A stretch of DNA of 6,248 nt from Clostridiales bacterium. Lineage in GTDB: Bacteria > Bacillota > Clostridia > Christensenellales > Borkfalkiaceae. Below, piece by piece: positions 6,246-6,248 of this stretch. The notes under the pieces are model-generated. The model was not told the origin of the DNA. It saw only the letters and a list, made by a program, of their open reading frames with translations, and ran no database searches. The position numbers and the translations under genes are program-made. The DNA lies in assembly GCA_021635425.1 (NCBI GenBank), contig JAJWOJ010000130.1, positions 1-6,248 on the forward strand, in the 5' to 3' direction. Each line of letters opens with the position of its first letter. Position 1 is the stretch's first letter.

Positions 6246-6248
6246 TTC

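Overview
The window is 6.2 kb of tightly packed chromosomal DNA. Five genes lie on the + strand and almost no sequence is non-coding. The gene families, the AGGAGG-type ribosome binding sites and the protein sequences point to Bacillota, most likely an uncultured Clostridia-type bacterium. That placement is inference from sequence style. GC content looks moderate (roughly mid-40s % by eye). CpG-containing codons (GCG, TCG, CCG, ACG, CGG) are common, unlike classic low-GC Clostridium.

Layout: (i) 1-43 is a short leader with a small palindrome and a strong-looking ribosome binding site. (ii) 44-1774 is a full-length bacterial-type prolyl-tRNA synthetase (proS). (iii) 1780-2904 is a CPBP-family (CAAX-protease-like, Abi) intramembrane metalloprotease with all its catalytic motifs and an extra C-terminal part. 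(iv) 2914-3954 is an unassigned multi-pass membrane protein with a long Asn/Gly/Asp-rich tail carrying three PF-x-[D/E]-F repeats. (v) 3960-5297 is mnmE (trmE), the tRNA wobble-uridine modification GTPase, complete through its C-terminal Cys-x-Gly-Lys motif. (vi) 5298-5345 is a 48-nt gap with a small dyad and a weak promoter-like pair. (vii) 5346-6245 is a LysR-type transcriptional regulator, complete, ending three bases before the window edge.

The first four genes are separated by only 5, 9 and 5 nt. The ribosome binding site of the second gene lies in the last codons of proS, and that of the third overlaps the stop codon of the second. They therefore look like one translationally coupled operon, with two translation-quality enzymes (ProRS, MnmE) bracketing two membrane proteins. 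The LysR gene has its own good ribosome binding site and may have its own promoter, but read-through is possible because no convincing terminator is seen.

I see no RNA gene, CRISPR array, insertion sequence or phage gene, and no broken gene. The window is mainly ordinary core-genome sequence. The parts most worth a second look are the repeat-bearing tail of the unknown membrane protein, its coupling to the CPBP protease, and the dyad in front of the LysR gene.
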